DNA of 19,112 nucleotides from UMGS755 sp045132895 (GCA_045132895.1 JBGUTC010000118.1:1-19112), one strand, 5' to 3'. Shown: positions 12,327-19,112, counted from the first letter of the stretch. Made by a program: numbers and translations. Notes: a model not told the origin generated them from the sequence alone.

Positions 12327-13241
12327 ATGAACACGGTTTGGTATGATTACGGCAAAATTGAGGCACGGAACGGAACTGCTATTGCAATGGGCAATTTCGA
12401 CGGTCTTCACAAAGGTCACATGAAGCTTTTATCCATGTTGATGGACGTTTCTCAGGATAATGGCTTGCATTCAGTGGCTTACACTTTTGATGTGCATCCG
12501 GTGAATGCGATTAAAGGTGAAAATACCTTAAAATTGATTGCAGATAACGAGTATAAACAGGAACTGTTATCAAACTGCAATCTGGACACGTTGTTTTTTG
12601 AAAAATTTGATGCGGTACGCGACCTTTCTCCCGAGGAGTTTGTGCGGGATATTCTGGTGGGAAAACTGAATATGAAAGTTGCTGTTGTCGGTCTTCATAA
12701 CCACTACGGCAAAAATTCTGAAGGCGATGTGAAATTACTCAGAGAACTGGGTCAGAAATATGGTTTTCTGGTGTATATGATCAAGCCTTTATATTTTGGC
12801 GATTTTCTCTGCTCCAGCACGAAAATCCGTGCTTTGATTGAGAACGGCGACGTTGAAATGGCAGCAGAACTTCTGGGTCGTCCCTTTAAAATTAAAAAGC
12901 CTGTGGTACAGGATAAAATGCTTGGCAGAACCCTGGGCTACCCCACAGCCAACATGATTCCCGAGGCCGGTCAGTTAATTCCGAAGTTTGGCGTATATGC
13001 CACCAATACTTATGTTGACGGCGTTTGCTATAAATCCATTACCAATGTTGGTGACAGTCCGACAATCGGCGACGGCGCTGTCCGGATTGAAACCAATATC
13101 ATTGATTTTGACGGTGATGTTTACAACGAAAAACTGGAAGTTGAATTTTTGTATAAAATCAGAGACCAGAGAGCTTTCCAGAATTTAGATGAGTTAAAAG
13201 CACAACTGGAAGCAGATAAAGCAGTTCGTTTATCCAAATAA
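12327..13241 (+). CDS. ribF: Bifunctional riboflavin kinase / FAD synthetase
   Basis: RibF phosphorylates riboflavin to FMN and adenylylates FMN to FAD. The 304-aa protein has the N-terminal nucleotidyltransferase with GNFDGLHKGH (22-31) and SSTKIR (163-168). The C-terminal riboflavin kinase domain has GRTLGYPTAN (200-209), FGVYA, NVGDSPT (240-246), ETNIIDFDGDVYN (255-267) and VEFLYKIRDQRAF (272-284). The loop that commonly reads VGxDFxFG is VGLHNHYG here (121-128), so the synthetase half is somewhat divergent. Start ATG with GGGAGGT about 7 bases upstream. It lies 75 bp after truB with a stem-loop between, so probably cotranscribed. No FMN riboswitch is visible. Confidence 0.93.
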   Translation: MNTVWYDYGKIEARNGTAIAMGNFDGLHKGHMKLLSMLMDVSQDNGLHSVAYTFDVHPVNAIKGENTLKLIADNEYKQELLSNCNLDTLFFEKFDAVRDLSPEEFVRDILVGKLNMKVAVVGLHNHYGKNSEGDVKLLRELGQKYGFLVYMIKPLYFGDFLCSSTKIRALIENGDVEMAAELLGRPFKIKKPVVQDKMLGRTLGYPTANMIPEAGQLIPKFGVYATNTYVDGVCYKSITNVGDSPTIGDGAVRIETNIIDFDGDVYNEKLEVEFLYKIRDQRAFQNLDELKAQLEADKAVRLSK

Positions 13242-13246
13242 AAATC

Positions 13247-13283
13247 AAAAGGGCTGCAGCGTTTCGCTGCAGCTCTTTTTTTT
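13247..13283 (+). terminator. Intrinsic terminator of truB-ribF
   Basis: GCTGCAGCG (13253-13261), TTT loop, CGCTGCAGC (13265-13273), then CTC and eight T. It is a strong GC-rich hairpin immediately after ribF. Confidence 0.92.
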
Positions 13284-13317
13284 GCGCATTTTGCCTCACC
13301 TCCCGTTTCAAAAGGAA

Positions 13318-13346
13318 TTGACAAAAATATAAAAAAGTGATAAAAT
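13318..13346 (+). promoter_or_regulatory. Sigma-A promoter of the LCP-rsmA operon
   Basis: Perfect TTGACA (13318-13323), a 17-bp spacer and TAAAAT (13341-13346), about 90 bases before the start codon. Confidence 0.8.
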
Positions 13347-13438
13347 TAAATATGATTTTTGCAGACGTGACAGCTCAGTTTTTGTTTATATTCTGTTCAT
13401 GTTTTTGTGCTACTTACTAAAGCGAAAGGGTTCTTGCT

Positions 13439-14398
13439 ATGAATGTTAAGAAATTTTTTATATCAATGTTTGTAACGGTTCTCGTGGTTTTCACGATTTT
13501 TGGCGGCTTGAAAACGGCGGAGTTTATGTTTGGAACCAACTTATCTGATGAAATTGCCAAACTGTTGGATACAACAAGCGGAGAAAAAATCAATATTCTG
13601 CTTTTAGGTCTTGATGAAGATAAAATCCGTTCCGACGTGATAATGGTCGCTTCTGTTGACCCGGAGCTCAATCAGGTGAATCTTCTGTCTATTCCCAGAG
13701 ATACCCGTGTGCAGTATTCTGAAACAAAGTATGATAAAATTAATCACTCCATGGGCTATAAGAACCCGGAGGAAACTGTTATCCGCCTGGTTAAGCAGGT
13801 GACCGGCATGCCGATTCATTATTACTGTGAAATTGACTTTATGGGTTTCCGGGATGTTATTGACATTTTAGGCGGCGTTGAGTTTGATGTGCCGGTGAAC
13901 ATGCACTATGAGGACCCGGCGCAGAATCTGAGCATTCATGTTAACAAGGGTTTGCAGGTGCTGGACGGAAAGAATGCAGAAGGCGTTGTCCGTTTCAGAA
14001 ACACCTATGCAAACGGCGATCATGACAGAATTCCCGTTCAGCAGAATTTCCTGCGTGCGTTGTTCGAGCAGAAACTTCAGCCGCAGTATATCGCTAAGGC
14101 GCCGGCTTTGATTGATGAAATCTACGACCACGTCAAGACAAATTTCGCAGTTAAAGATGCCTTGAGTTATCTGAAAATGCTGAAGAAGATGACGCCAGAA
14201 TCTCTGCAGACATATGTCCTGCCCGGCGAAGCAAAATATATCAGCGGTGTATCTTATTTTGTCTATGATGCTGAGGAAACAAAACAGCTTATTTTAGAAA
14301 AATTCGGCTACCCTGAAGAAGAAGCTAAAGCGTTGCGTGAACAGCAGGCGAAAGAGAAGAAAAATCAGGGCAATATGCCGGAAGAATATATTGGTTAA
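13439..14398 (+). CDS. LytR-CpsA-Psr (LCP) family cell-wall glycopolymer transferase
   Basis: LCP proteins attach lipid-linked anionic polymers such as teichoic acids to peptidoglycan outside the membrane. The 319-aa product has a short basic N-terminus, one membrane anchor (about residues 6-24) and an extracellular LCP domain (about 50-230). Its motifs include INILLLGLDE (51-60), RSDVIMVASVDP (64-75), NLLSIPRDTRV (81-91), KINHSMGY (100-107) and GGVEFDVP (145-152). The segment RFRNTYANGDHDRIPVQQ (185-202) matches the usual R-x-R...GD..R..RQQ, but with valine at the last arginine, so one expected phosphate-binding residue is missing. It ends in a charged tail. Start ATG with AAAGGG upstream. 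The stop overlaps the rsmA start by one base (TAATG). Confidence 0.92.
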   Translation: MNVKKFFISMFVTVLVVFTIFGGLKTAEFMFGTNLSDEIAKLLDTTSGEKINILLLGLDEDKIRSDVIMVASVDPELNQVNLLSIPRDTRVQYSETKYDKINHSMGYKNPEETVIRLVKQVTGMPIHYYCEIDFMGFRDVIDILGGVEFDVPVNMHYEDPAQNLSIHVNKGLQVLDGKNAEGVVRFRNTYANGDHDRIPVQQNFLRALFEQKLQPQYIAKAPALIDEIYDHVKTNFAVKDALSYLKMLKKMTPESLQTYVLPGEAKYISGVSYFVYDAEETKQLILEKFGYPEEEAKALREQQAKEKKNQGNMPEEYIG

Positions 14399-15276
14399 TG
14401 CGTATGAAAAAAGAAATGGATTTTTCCTCAAAAGATGCCGTTCGTCGCCAACTGGCGGGTGAAGGTTTAAAGCCTAAAAAAGGTTTGGGGCAGAACTTTT
14501 TAACGGATGAATCTGTCTTGTTTGACATTGTTGATGCCGCAGAAATTGACAGGGAGACCTGCGTTCTGGAAATCGGCCCGGGCATGGGTGTTTTAACCCG
14601 TGAACTTGCCAAACGGGCAGGGAAGGTGGTTTCGGTTGAGATTGATACCACAATTCTGCCGGTTCTTGAAAAGAATCTGTCTGAATTTGATAACGTAACC
14701 GTTGTGAATCAAGATATTTTGCAGGTGGATCTGGATGCTTTGTTTGATGAACATTTTGGAGCAAAGCAAGTGAAAGTCATTGCCAATCTGCCCTATTATA
14801 TTACGACGCCTATCGTTATGAAACTGCTGGAAAACAGCCGGATTTCGACGATTGTGATCATGATTCAGCGAGAGGTTGCCCGTCGCTTGGGCGCTAAAGC
14901 CGGAACCAAGGATTATGGTGCTATAACGCTTCCGGTGCAGTATCTGGCAGAAGTGGAGCCGGTTCGGGATGTGCCGCCGGAGGCCTTTCATCCGGCGCCG
15001 AAGGTCTGGTCTTCCGTCATTCGTTTAGTCAGACGGGAAAAACCGCCGGTCCGGGTTATTGATGAGGCTCATTTCTTCGGCCTGATTAAAGCAGCTTTCG
15101 GGCAGAGACGGAAAACGTTTTTAAACAGCGTTGGAAATGCATCTTCCGTGGGCGCAGGAAAGGACGAATTAAAAAAGCTGTTAACCCGGTTGGGAATCAG
15201 CGAAACGGTTCGGGGCGAAGCGCTTGATATGGAAGCGTTTGCAACGATTTCAAATGAATTAGTCAAAAATCAATAA
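14398..15276 (+). CDS. rsmA: 16S rRNA dimethyltransferase (A1518/A1519)
   Basis: RsmA (KsgA) dimethylates two adjacent adenosines near the 3' end of 16S rRNA during small-subunit maturation. The 292-aa protein has KKGLGQNFLTDE (27-38) and the SAM-binding VLEIGPGMGVLTREL (56-70). It also has the acidic residue E81 after SVE, QDILQVD (105-111) and the catalytic NLPYY (130-134), followed by the basic RNA-binding C-terminus. The ATG at 14398 shares one base with the stop of the LCP gene and has no strong ribosome binding site, so translation is probably coupled. ATGs at codons 3 and 7 are possible alternatives. The LCP-rsmA pairing is unremarkable. Confidence 0.96.
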   Translation: MRMKKEMDFSSKDAVRRQLAGEGLKPKKGLGQNFLTDESVLFDIVDAAEIDRETCVLEIGPGMGVLTRELAKRAGKVVSVEIDTTILPVLEKNLSEFDNVTVVNQDILQVDLDALFDEHFGAKQVKVIANLPYYITTPIVMKLLENSRISTIVIMIQREVARRLGAKAGTKDYGAITLPVQYLAEVEPVRDVPPEAFHPAPKVWSSVIRLVRREKPPVRVIDEAHFFGLIKAAFGQRRKTFLNSVGNASSVGAGKDELKKLLTRLGISETVRGEALDMEAFATISNELVKNQ

Positions 15277-15308
15277 GGACTTGAGCAAATGGCTCAAGTC
15301 CTTTTTTT
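15277..15308. terminator. Terminator after rsmA
   Basis: GGACTTGAGC (15277-15286), 5-base loop, GCTCAAGTCC (15292-15301), then seven T. It is a strong stop for LCP-rsmA and also lies at the 3' end of the converging gpsA-like gene, although the minus-strand T-run is poor. Confidence 0.92.
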
Positions 15309-16359
15309 ATATTTCTTCTGTATATGTGAACTGTTTCCAGGGAATATTGACGGAAACTTTTTTGGTGATAATATCGTTCACGTGCATCAAGAGAGGGAAA
15401 TCCTCAGGATTCAAAATACCGCGCTGGGCGTTGTATTGCACAACTTTGGCAACGCGCTCGGCGACCACTAAGGATTCCAGTGTTACGCCGTTTAATTCCT
15501 TTCTGGCTTCGTCGATGGGGAGCCCTCTGCCCAGCAAAATCCCAATCAGGCGGGTTCTGCCGCCGTAGACGGTCACATATAAATCCCCGATGCCAACCTT
15601 TAGGTTGTTTAAACTCAGAGCATTCTGAAACTCTAACAGTTTATACATTTCTGTCAGAGCCTGACCAAAAATAGCGGCTTGAGAATTATAGTGCAACTCG
15701 CTTTTAATGCCGAATTTCTTCTGGTTTAAGCCGATGGTCAGTGCAACGCCTAACGCATAGCCGTTTTTCAGAGCAACGGCACTTTCAATGCCGGTGACGT
15801 CTGTTGTGATGCTGATATGATAATAGTCAGTTTCCATGATTTCCTTCAGCTTTTTCAGGATGGTTATATCCGGGCCGCAAAAGGAGATTTCCGTGTGGTC
15901 GTGGGCTACCAGTTCATAGCTTGTGCAGGGGCCGCCCACGGCGTTAAAGGACATGTGCTTCCCCAGGGACTCCGCCATCTCGTTCCAGATCTGCGGATAG
16001 GTCAGAAGTTTTCCGTCAGGCGTATCCATGAGACCTTTTGTAACGGTCAGGATGGGGGTTTCATCAGGAATCAGGGGCAGAATCTCTTTGCCGAACCAAT
16101 CAACGCCGAAACTGCTGATGCCACCGATAATCATGTCAGAACCGGCAATGGCCGTTTCCACCTCTTCAACCTGAAAAAACTGAATCCCTTCCGGGAAATC
16201 TTTATTGAATTTCGGATGGCAGTTGCAGATTTTGCAATTGTCAATAATATCTCTGTCCAAATGAGTACCGACCAGACGGACTTCGTGGCCGTTTTCTCTT
16301 GCAGGAAACGCCAGAGCAGAGCCCATCATGCCGGCACCGATAATTGTTACAGTTGCCAT
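15307..16359 (-). CDS. Glycerol-3-phosphate dehydrogenase-like protein (GpsA family)
   Basis: This 350-aa NAD(P)-dependent dehydrogenase is related to GpsA, which reduces dihydroxyacetone phosphate to glycerol 3-phosphate for phospholipid synthesis. It has the Rossmann motif IIGAGMMGSA (7-15), TVTKGLM (105-111), VGGPC (141-145), the catalytic-helix lysine in ESAVALKNGYALG (192-204, K198) and GIGDLYVTVYGGRTRLIG (256-273). The last motif is normally GDLxxTCxSxxSRNxxxG. Here the SRN is changed to GRT, and the cysteine-rich CKICNCHPKF stretch (42-51) is not typical. It therefore belongs to a divergent branch and could use another polyol phosphate. Start ATG with CGGAGGA upstream. Monocistronic, with a near-perfect sigma-A promoter. 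Confidence 0.82.
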   Translation of the reverse strand: MATVTIIGAGMMGSALAFPARENGHEVRLVGTHLDRDIIDNCKICNCHPKFNKDFPEGIQFFQVEEVETAIAGSDMIIGGISSFGVDWFGKEILPLIPDETPILTVTKGLMDTPDGKLLTYPQIWNEMAESLGKHMSFNAVGGPCTSYELVAHDHTEISFCGPDITILKKLKEIMETDYYHISITTDVTGIESAVALKNGYALGVALTIGLNQKKFGIKSELHYNSQAAIFGQALTEMYKLLEFQNALSLNNLKVGIGDLYVTVYGGRTRLIGILLGRGLPIDEARKELNGVTLESLVVAERVAKVVQYNAQRGILNPEDFPLLMHVNDIITKKVSVNIPWKQFTYTEEI

Positions 16360-16393
16360 GTTTTTCCTCCGTTGTTATATTGTGTATAAGTAT

Positions 16394-16422
16394 ATTATAT
16401 ATACACCGGTTTCTAAAGTCAA
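16394..16422 (-). promoter_or_regulatory. Sigma-A promoter of the gpsA-like gene
   Basis: On the minus strand, TTGACT (16422-16417), a 17-bp spacer and a perfect TATAAT (16399-16394), about 35 bases before the start codon. Confidence 0.85.
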
Positions 16423-16469
16423 TTATGGAGAAAAGAAAAATATTTTATACTCCATGGGAAACAAAAGAG

Positions 16470-16499
16470 TGATAATTCACGAAAAAAATTCATATACTA
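16470..16499 (+). promoter_or_regulatory. Sporulation-type (sigma-E or sigma-K-like) promoter of the lipoprotein gene
   Basis: CATATACTA (16491-16499) fully fits the mother-cell -10 patterns CATANANT (sigma-E) and CATANNNTA (sigma-K). TGATAAT (16470-16476), 14 bp upstream, matches the sigma-E -35 KMATATT at five of seven positions. No vegetative promoter is evident on this strand. Confidence 0.4.
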
Positions 16500-16563
16500 G
16501 TAGTAATTACTGCATGAGCATTTTGTCCTGCGGTTTATTTTTGAAAATGAGGAGGAATTTAGC

Positions 16564-16803
16564 ATGAAAAACAAACTGTTGTTAGGCGCCCTTTCTTTGA
16601 TGGTGGTTGCCGGCGGTTTGGTTGGTTGCAGCGCTGTGGATGAGGCAAAGGATATGATGTCCCCCAGTCCGTCAGCACCGGCAACCAATGCTTCTGAGAA
16701 ACCAAGCCCGGCAGCGTCTGCAGCAGCAGGTATTATGGATGATGCGGCAACGACTTCTCCGGAAGCTTCCGCTTCCCCTGCGGCGACAGCCAAAGCTGAA
16801 TAA
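16564..16803 (+). CDS. Small Ala/Ser/Pro-rich lipoprotein
   Basis: The 79-aa product has a lipoprotein signal peptide: basic start MKNK, hydrophobic core and lipobox LVGC with the acylated cysteine at residue 22. The mature part is about 58 residues of low-complexity Ala, Ser, Pro and Thr (PSPSAPATNASEKPSPAAS and similar), likely unstructured. It would be anchored on the outer face of the membrane. I recognise no family. GAGGAGG lies about 8 bases upstream of the ATG, a strong ribosome binding site, and it has its own terminator. The only promoter I see resembles sporulation sigma factors, so a role in the mother cell or spore envelope is possible but unproven. Confidence 0.8.
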   Translation: MKNKLLLGALSLMVVAGGLVGCSAVDEAKDMMSPSPSAPATNASEKPSPAASAAAGIMDDAATTSPEASASPAATAKAE

Positions 16804-16846
16804 AAAAAGAGACTGTAAAAACTCTGTTTTTACAGTCTCTTTTTTT
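16802..16846. terminator. Bidirectional terminator between lipoprotein and flavin reductase genes
   Basis: A perfect 20-bp inverted repeat (16802-16821 with 16827-16846, loop CTCTG) with core GAGACTGT/ACAGTCTC and seven-base A and T runs at the ends. It overlaps both stop codons and serves both converging transcripts. Confidence 0.92.
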
Positions 16847-17360
16847 AGTTGTCAACCTTCATTAAAACCTTCACGATTTCGCCGATGTAAACAGCATGAT
16901 AATCTTTTCCCGGGTAGATGCTGGCATCAATTTCCGGTAGCAGAATGCTATCCGGTTCAATTTTTCCGGCATAGAGTTTTTTGCAGACAAGCACCAGATT
17001 TCCTTCGCTGAAGTAAGGCGCGCCTTCGGCATGCTCAACAGTTAAACCTGTTTTGTTGATTTTGTCTTCATCTCTGCCGCTGACCTTGCCGAAATAGCGC
17101 AAGGTTTCCCGATAACTTTCGTCAAAGAATGTGCAGGAAAAACGGTCACTGGCATCAATGAACTCTTTTGTATACCGCTGGGGACGGACAAAGGCAAAAA
17201 CAACGTTTTTATGCCAGAGAACACCAACGCCGCCCCAAGAGGCTGTCATGGCGTTTGTTTTTCCGTCTTTTTCAGCACCGATGAGCATCCATTCTTTATC
17301 AATCATGGTAAAGGGATTTTTTTCAATCTGCTCCGGTGTGATTTCGTAAAATTGACTCAT
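16845..17360 (-). CDS. Flavin reductase-like FMN-binding protein
   Basis: This 171-aa protein belongs to the flavin-reductase-like split-barrel family (DIM6/NTAB). It shows the FMN-binding NAMTASWGGVGVLWHKNV (36-53), FVRPQRYTKEFI (57-68), FSCTFFDESYRETLRYFGKVSG (74-95) and a closing strand HAVYIGEIVKVL. Members reduce or carry FMN and are often of unknown physiological substrate in anaerobes. Start ATG with AAGGAG 10 bases upstream. It is 23 bp after spmB, last in the aroK-spmA-spmB transcript, and ends in the shared hairpin. Nothing ties it directly to sporulation. Confidence 0.88.
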   Translation of the reverse strand: MSQFYEITPEQIEKNPFTMIDKEWMLIGAEKDGKTNAMTASWGGVGVLWHKNVVFAFVRPQRYTKEFIDASDRFSCTFFDESYRETLRYFGKVSGRDEDKINKTGLTVEHAEGAPYFSEGNLVLVCKKLYAGKIEPDSILLPEIDASIYPGKDYHAVYIGEIVKVLMKVDN

Positions 17361-17383
17361 GTTTTAAACACTCCTTCAGGTTT

Positions 17384-17911
17384 TTATGTAGAAAAAAATA
17401 AATAACAAATCCAGCTGCCGGCCAAAAGACCGGTAATGTCTGCCAGTATGGCGGCAGGTACTGTATGTCTTGTGGAATGAATTCGCACGGATCCGTAGTA
17501 AACTGCCAGGGCGTAGAACGTGGTTTCTGAAGAACCCATGATGACAGATGCTGCCCGTCCCGGTAAGGAATCAGGCCCGGATGCGGTCAGAATATCCTCT
17601 ACAATGGCAAGTGATCCGCTGCCGGAAATAGGACGTAGCAGGGCGAGGGGGAGAATCTCCCGGGGGATTTTTAACAGTCTGAGCAGAGGCGCAAAGACCA
17701 TTGTCAAAAAGTCCAGAGCGCCGGAAGCACGGAACATGGAAATCGCAGTTATGAGCCCCACCAGTGCCGGCAGAATGCGAAACAGACTTTTGAGCCCCTC
17801 GCCGGCGCCGGCTAAAAAGGCATCAAACAGATCGACCCGCCGGATATAAGCGCAGACGATGATTAAAACAATGACAGCAGGCAGAACGCCTGCGGAAATG
17901 GCATGGAGCAT
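17384..17911 (-). CDS. spmB: Spore maturation protein B
   Basis: SpmA and SpmB are membrane proteins needed for full spore-core dehydration; the pair belongs to the nucleoside-transporter-gate family. The 175-aa product is close to Bacillus subtilis SpmB in length. It has several membrane helices (MLHAISAGVLPAVIVLIIV at the start), the conserved RPISGSGSLAIVEDI and IMGSSETTFYALAVYYGSV motifs, and a final helix. The ATG at 17911 shares one base with the spmA stop (TGATG), with GAAGGTG just before it. The longer frame starting at 17989 would overlap spmA without a better ribosome binding site. Translationally coupled to spmA. Confidence 0.93.
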   Translation of the reverse strand: MLHAISAGVLPAVIVLIIVCAYIRRVDLFDAFLAGAGEGLKSLFRILPALVGLITAISMFRASGALDFLTMVFAPLLRLLKIPREILPLALLRPISGSGSLAIVEDILTASGPDSLPGRAASVIMGSSETTFYALAVYYGSVRIHSTRHTVPAAILADITGLLAGSWICYLFFST

Positions 17912-18501
17912 CACCTTCGCCCCTTTCTGCGGAAAGAGGCCATAAGTTTTGCGGCAATAATCCCGACGATAAGAGCCGATAATGAGCAAATCCAGACGGG
18001 CAGAACAATGCCGAAAGGATCAACAGAATCTGCATGTTGCCGCAGGGTGATCACCGTAGTGGGTATCAGAGTCAGCGAGGCGGTGTTAATCACCACGAAC
18101 ATGCACATTTCGTCAGAAGCAACCCCTTTTTCCGGGTTGATTTTCTCCAGTTCAGACATAGCAGCAAGTCCCAGAGGTGTTGCGGCGTTGGAAAGCCCCA
18201 GAAAATTGGCGGTTATGTTGGCGACGATAGCCCGCACGGCCGGAGAGTCTGGCGAAAGCCGGGGAAACAGCAGTTTCATGAAAGGCTTTAAAAGGGCAGA
18301 CAGTTTTTCGGTCAGCCCGGCACGTTTTGCCACTTCTAACAATCCGGACCAGAAGCACATCATGCCTAAAAGTCCGAACGCAAGGGTCACGGCATTTTCA
18401 GCACCGGATAAGGCGGCTTGACCGACCGCATCTAAACGACCGCCCAGAACACCGAAGAAAAAAGCGGCAATGATCATGAAGCCCCAGATATAGCTCATCA
18501 T
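17911..18501 (-). CDS. spmA: Spore maturation protein A
   Basis: SpmA acts with SpmB in dehydration of the spore core during mother-cell-stage maturation. The 196-aa product equals the usual length. Its motifs are FGLLGMMCFWSGLLEVAKRAG (45-65 region), NITANFLGLSNAATPLGLAAM and INTASLTLIPTTVITLR, with hydrophobic helices at both ends. I chose the ATG at 18501, preceded by AGAGGTGA about 5 bases away; the GTG at 18510 would overlap this ribosome binding site. That site is one arm of an 8-bp inverted repeat with TCACCTCT (18533-18540), so it may be hidden on mRNA reading through from aroK. A sigma-E-like -10 overlaps the other arm. Confidence 0.94.
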   Translation of the reverse strand: MMSYIWGFMIIAAFFFGVLGGRLDAVGQAALSGAENAVTLAFGLLGMMCFWSGLLEVAKRAGLTEKLSALLKPFMKLLFPRLSPDSPAVRAIVANITANFLGLSNAATPLGLAAMSELEKINPEKGVASDEMCMFVVINTASLTLIPTTVITLRQHADSVDPFGIVLPVWICSLSALIVGIIAAKLMASFRRKGRR

Positions 18502-18506
18502 ACGAA

Positions 18507-18540
18507 TCACCTCTATATTAGCCTATGAAGTAAGAGGTGA
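18507..18540 (-). promoter_or_regulatory. Stem that can sequester the spmA ribosome binding site
   Basis: On the minus-strand transcript, TCACCTCT (18540-18533) can pair perfectly with AGAGGTGA (18514-18507), the spmA Shine-Dalgarno, across an 18-base loop. There is no T-run, so it is not a terminator. Only mRNA started upstream of 18540 would contain both arms. Confidence 0.5.
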
Positions 18541-18547
18541 GTATATG
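18540..18547 (-). promoter_or_regulatory. Sigma-E-like -10 element before spmA
   Basis: CATATACT on the minus strand matches CATANANT fully; the same octamer occurs before the lipoprotein gene. A -35 with good match is not seen at 12-15 bp (best about four of seven). Bacillus subtilis spmA-spmB is a mother-cell operon, so a promoter here is expected from knowledge of the family. Confidence 0.35.
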
Positions 18548-18551
18548 AACG

Positions 18552-19064
18552 TTATTTCGATGATAAAAGAGGCAAAATCGCTTTTTTAACGATCTCAACC
18601 GTAAGGGAAATTTTGGGGAGCGCCTCTACACGAAGATCAGCATAGCGTTCATACAAGGCGTGCCTTTGGCGGTCGAGTTCGAAGAGATAATCGCGGTTTT
18701 CTGCCAACATAGGCCGGTTCCGCAAATTAATTTTTTTCAGAATGGCTTCCGGACTGCGATCCAGAAAGAGAATGATGCCGTTTTGTTTTAGATAGGCGAT
18801 GTTCTCCGGGTTTAAAATGATTCCGCCGCCGGTGGCAATTACTGTGCCGCCGGTCTGAGACAACTGCTGGGCGGCAAGGGTTTCGGCCTGACGGAAATAG
18901 GCCTCGCCATGCTGAGCGAAAATTTCGCTGACGGTTTTTCCTTCTTTTTCTTCAATATAGAGGTCCATGTCGATAAAACGCTTACCAAGGTCTTTGGCAA
19001 GAATTTTGCCGATGGTTGATTTTCCGCAACCGGTCAGACCAATGAAAACAATATTTTTTTCCAT
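18552..19064 (-). CDS. aroK: Shikimate kinase
   Basis: Shikimate kinase phosphorylates shikimate with ATP in the chorismate pathway. The 170-aa protein has Walker A GLTGCGKST (9-17), shikimate-binding residues D34 in IDMDLYIE and R58 in YFRQAE, the GGG triplet (79-81) and the lid segment LRNRPML (114-120). Length is typical. Start ATG at 19064; its ribosome binding site AGGAG overlaps the stop of the upstream prephenate dehydratase gene, so the two aromatic amino acid genes are coupled. It is followed by spmA after 50 bp. The product is housekeeping, so vegetative transcription across the sporulation genes downstream is expected. Confidence 0.96.
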   Translation of the reverse strand: MEKNIVFIGLTGCGKSTIGKILAKDLGKRFIDMDLYIEEKEGKTVSEIFAQHGEAYFRQAETLAAQQLSQTGGTVIATGGGIILNPENIAYLKQNGIILFLDRSPEAILKKINLRNRPMLAENRDYLFELDRQRHALYERYADLRVEALPKISLTVEIVKKAILPLLSSK

Positions 19065-19069
19065 GTTTC

Positions 19070-19112
19070 TTACTCCTGTGCTGCCGGATAATTCCCAAGA
19101 ATCTGTAACGAT
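19070..19112 (-). CDS. pheA: C-terminal end of probable prephenate dehydratase (partial)
   Basis: Only the last 13 codons are in the window: SLQILGNYPAAQE then TAA at 19072-19070. The LGNYP ending resembles the end of the ACT regulatory domain in prephenate dehydratase (for example VKVLGCYPSE in E. coli PheA), and aroK follows after 5 bp. That fits an aromatic amino acid operon. The match is short, so the call is tentative. Confidence 0.55.
   Translation of the reverse strand, partial: SLQILGNYPAAQE

Noticed and set aside
18545..18589. 14-codon plus-strand frame with good AGAGGTGA ribosome binding site, antisense to aroK end
   Set aside because: The ribosome binding site arises from the inverted repeat that covers the spmA site; the peptide is too short and featureless to support.

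Overview
The window looks like chromosome of an anaerobic, endospore-forming Firmicute, most likely class Clostridia. The evidence is an alpha/beta-type SASP gene, spoIIM, spmA and spmB; strong AGGAGG-type ribosome binding sites; sigma-A promoters with 17-bp spacers; and an [FeFe]-hydrogenase operon preceded by a perfect clostridial-type Rex operator. I would not name a genus. The content is mostly conserved core genome. The only visibly accessory stretch is about 4.37-5.10 kb, which holds two tiny genes and a MITE-like repeat.

Layout. 1-1203 (minus): argF followed by a GNAT acetyltransferase gene that carries an in-frame TAG and runs off the window. 1417-1608 (plus): an SASP gene with a sigma-G-like promoter. 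1709-2455 (minus): a TIM-barrel isomerase-like protein. 2656-4190 (minus): spoIIM-xerD, with a good sigma-E-type promoter in front of spoIIM. 4372-5100: a 78-aa unknown gene (minus) diverging from a 58-aa ribbon-helix-helix-like gene (plus), then the MITE-like repeat. 5228-5857 (plus): a HAD phosphatase. 5898-10990 (minus): a five-gene electron-bifurcating hydrogenase operon in the order hndA/NuoE-like, HATPase, hndB-like, hndC/NuoF-like, hndD/[FeFe] hydrogenase. 11355-13241 (plus): truB and ribF. 13439-15276 (plus): an LCP-family gene and rsmA, overlapping by one base. 15307-16359 (minus): a gpsA-like dehydrogenase. 16564-16803 (plus): a small lipoprotein. 16845-19112 (minus): the end of a prephenate dehydratase gene, then aroK, spmA, spmB and a flavin-reductase-like gene.

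How the parts work together. The hydrogenase subunits would couple H2 turnover to NAD(P)H and ferredoxin, and the Rex site ties their transcription to the NADH/NAD+ ratio. The sporulation genes are scattered among housekeeping operons and appear to have their own sporulation-type promoters. At aroK-spmA, a stem that would hide the spmA ribosome binding site on read-through mRNA overlaps a sigma-E-like -10 element. A transcript starting there would lack one arm of that stem, which would favour translation of compartment-specific mRNA. That is the most interesting regulatory hypothesis here. Many gene pairs end in shared bidirectional terminators. I found no rRNA, tRNA, CRISPR array, intact insertion sequence or defence system, and no clearly new multi-gene system.
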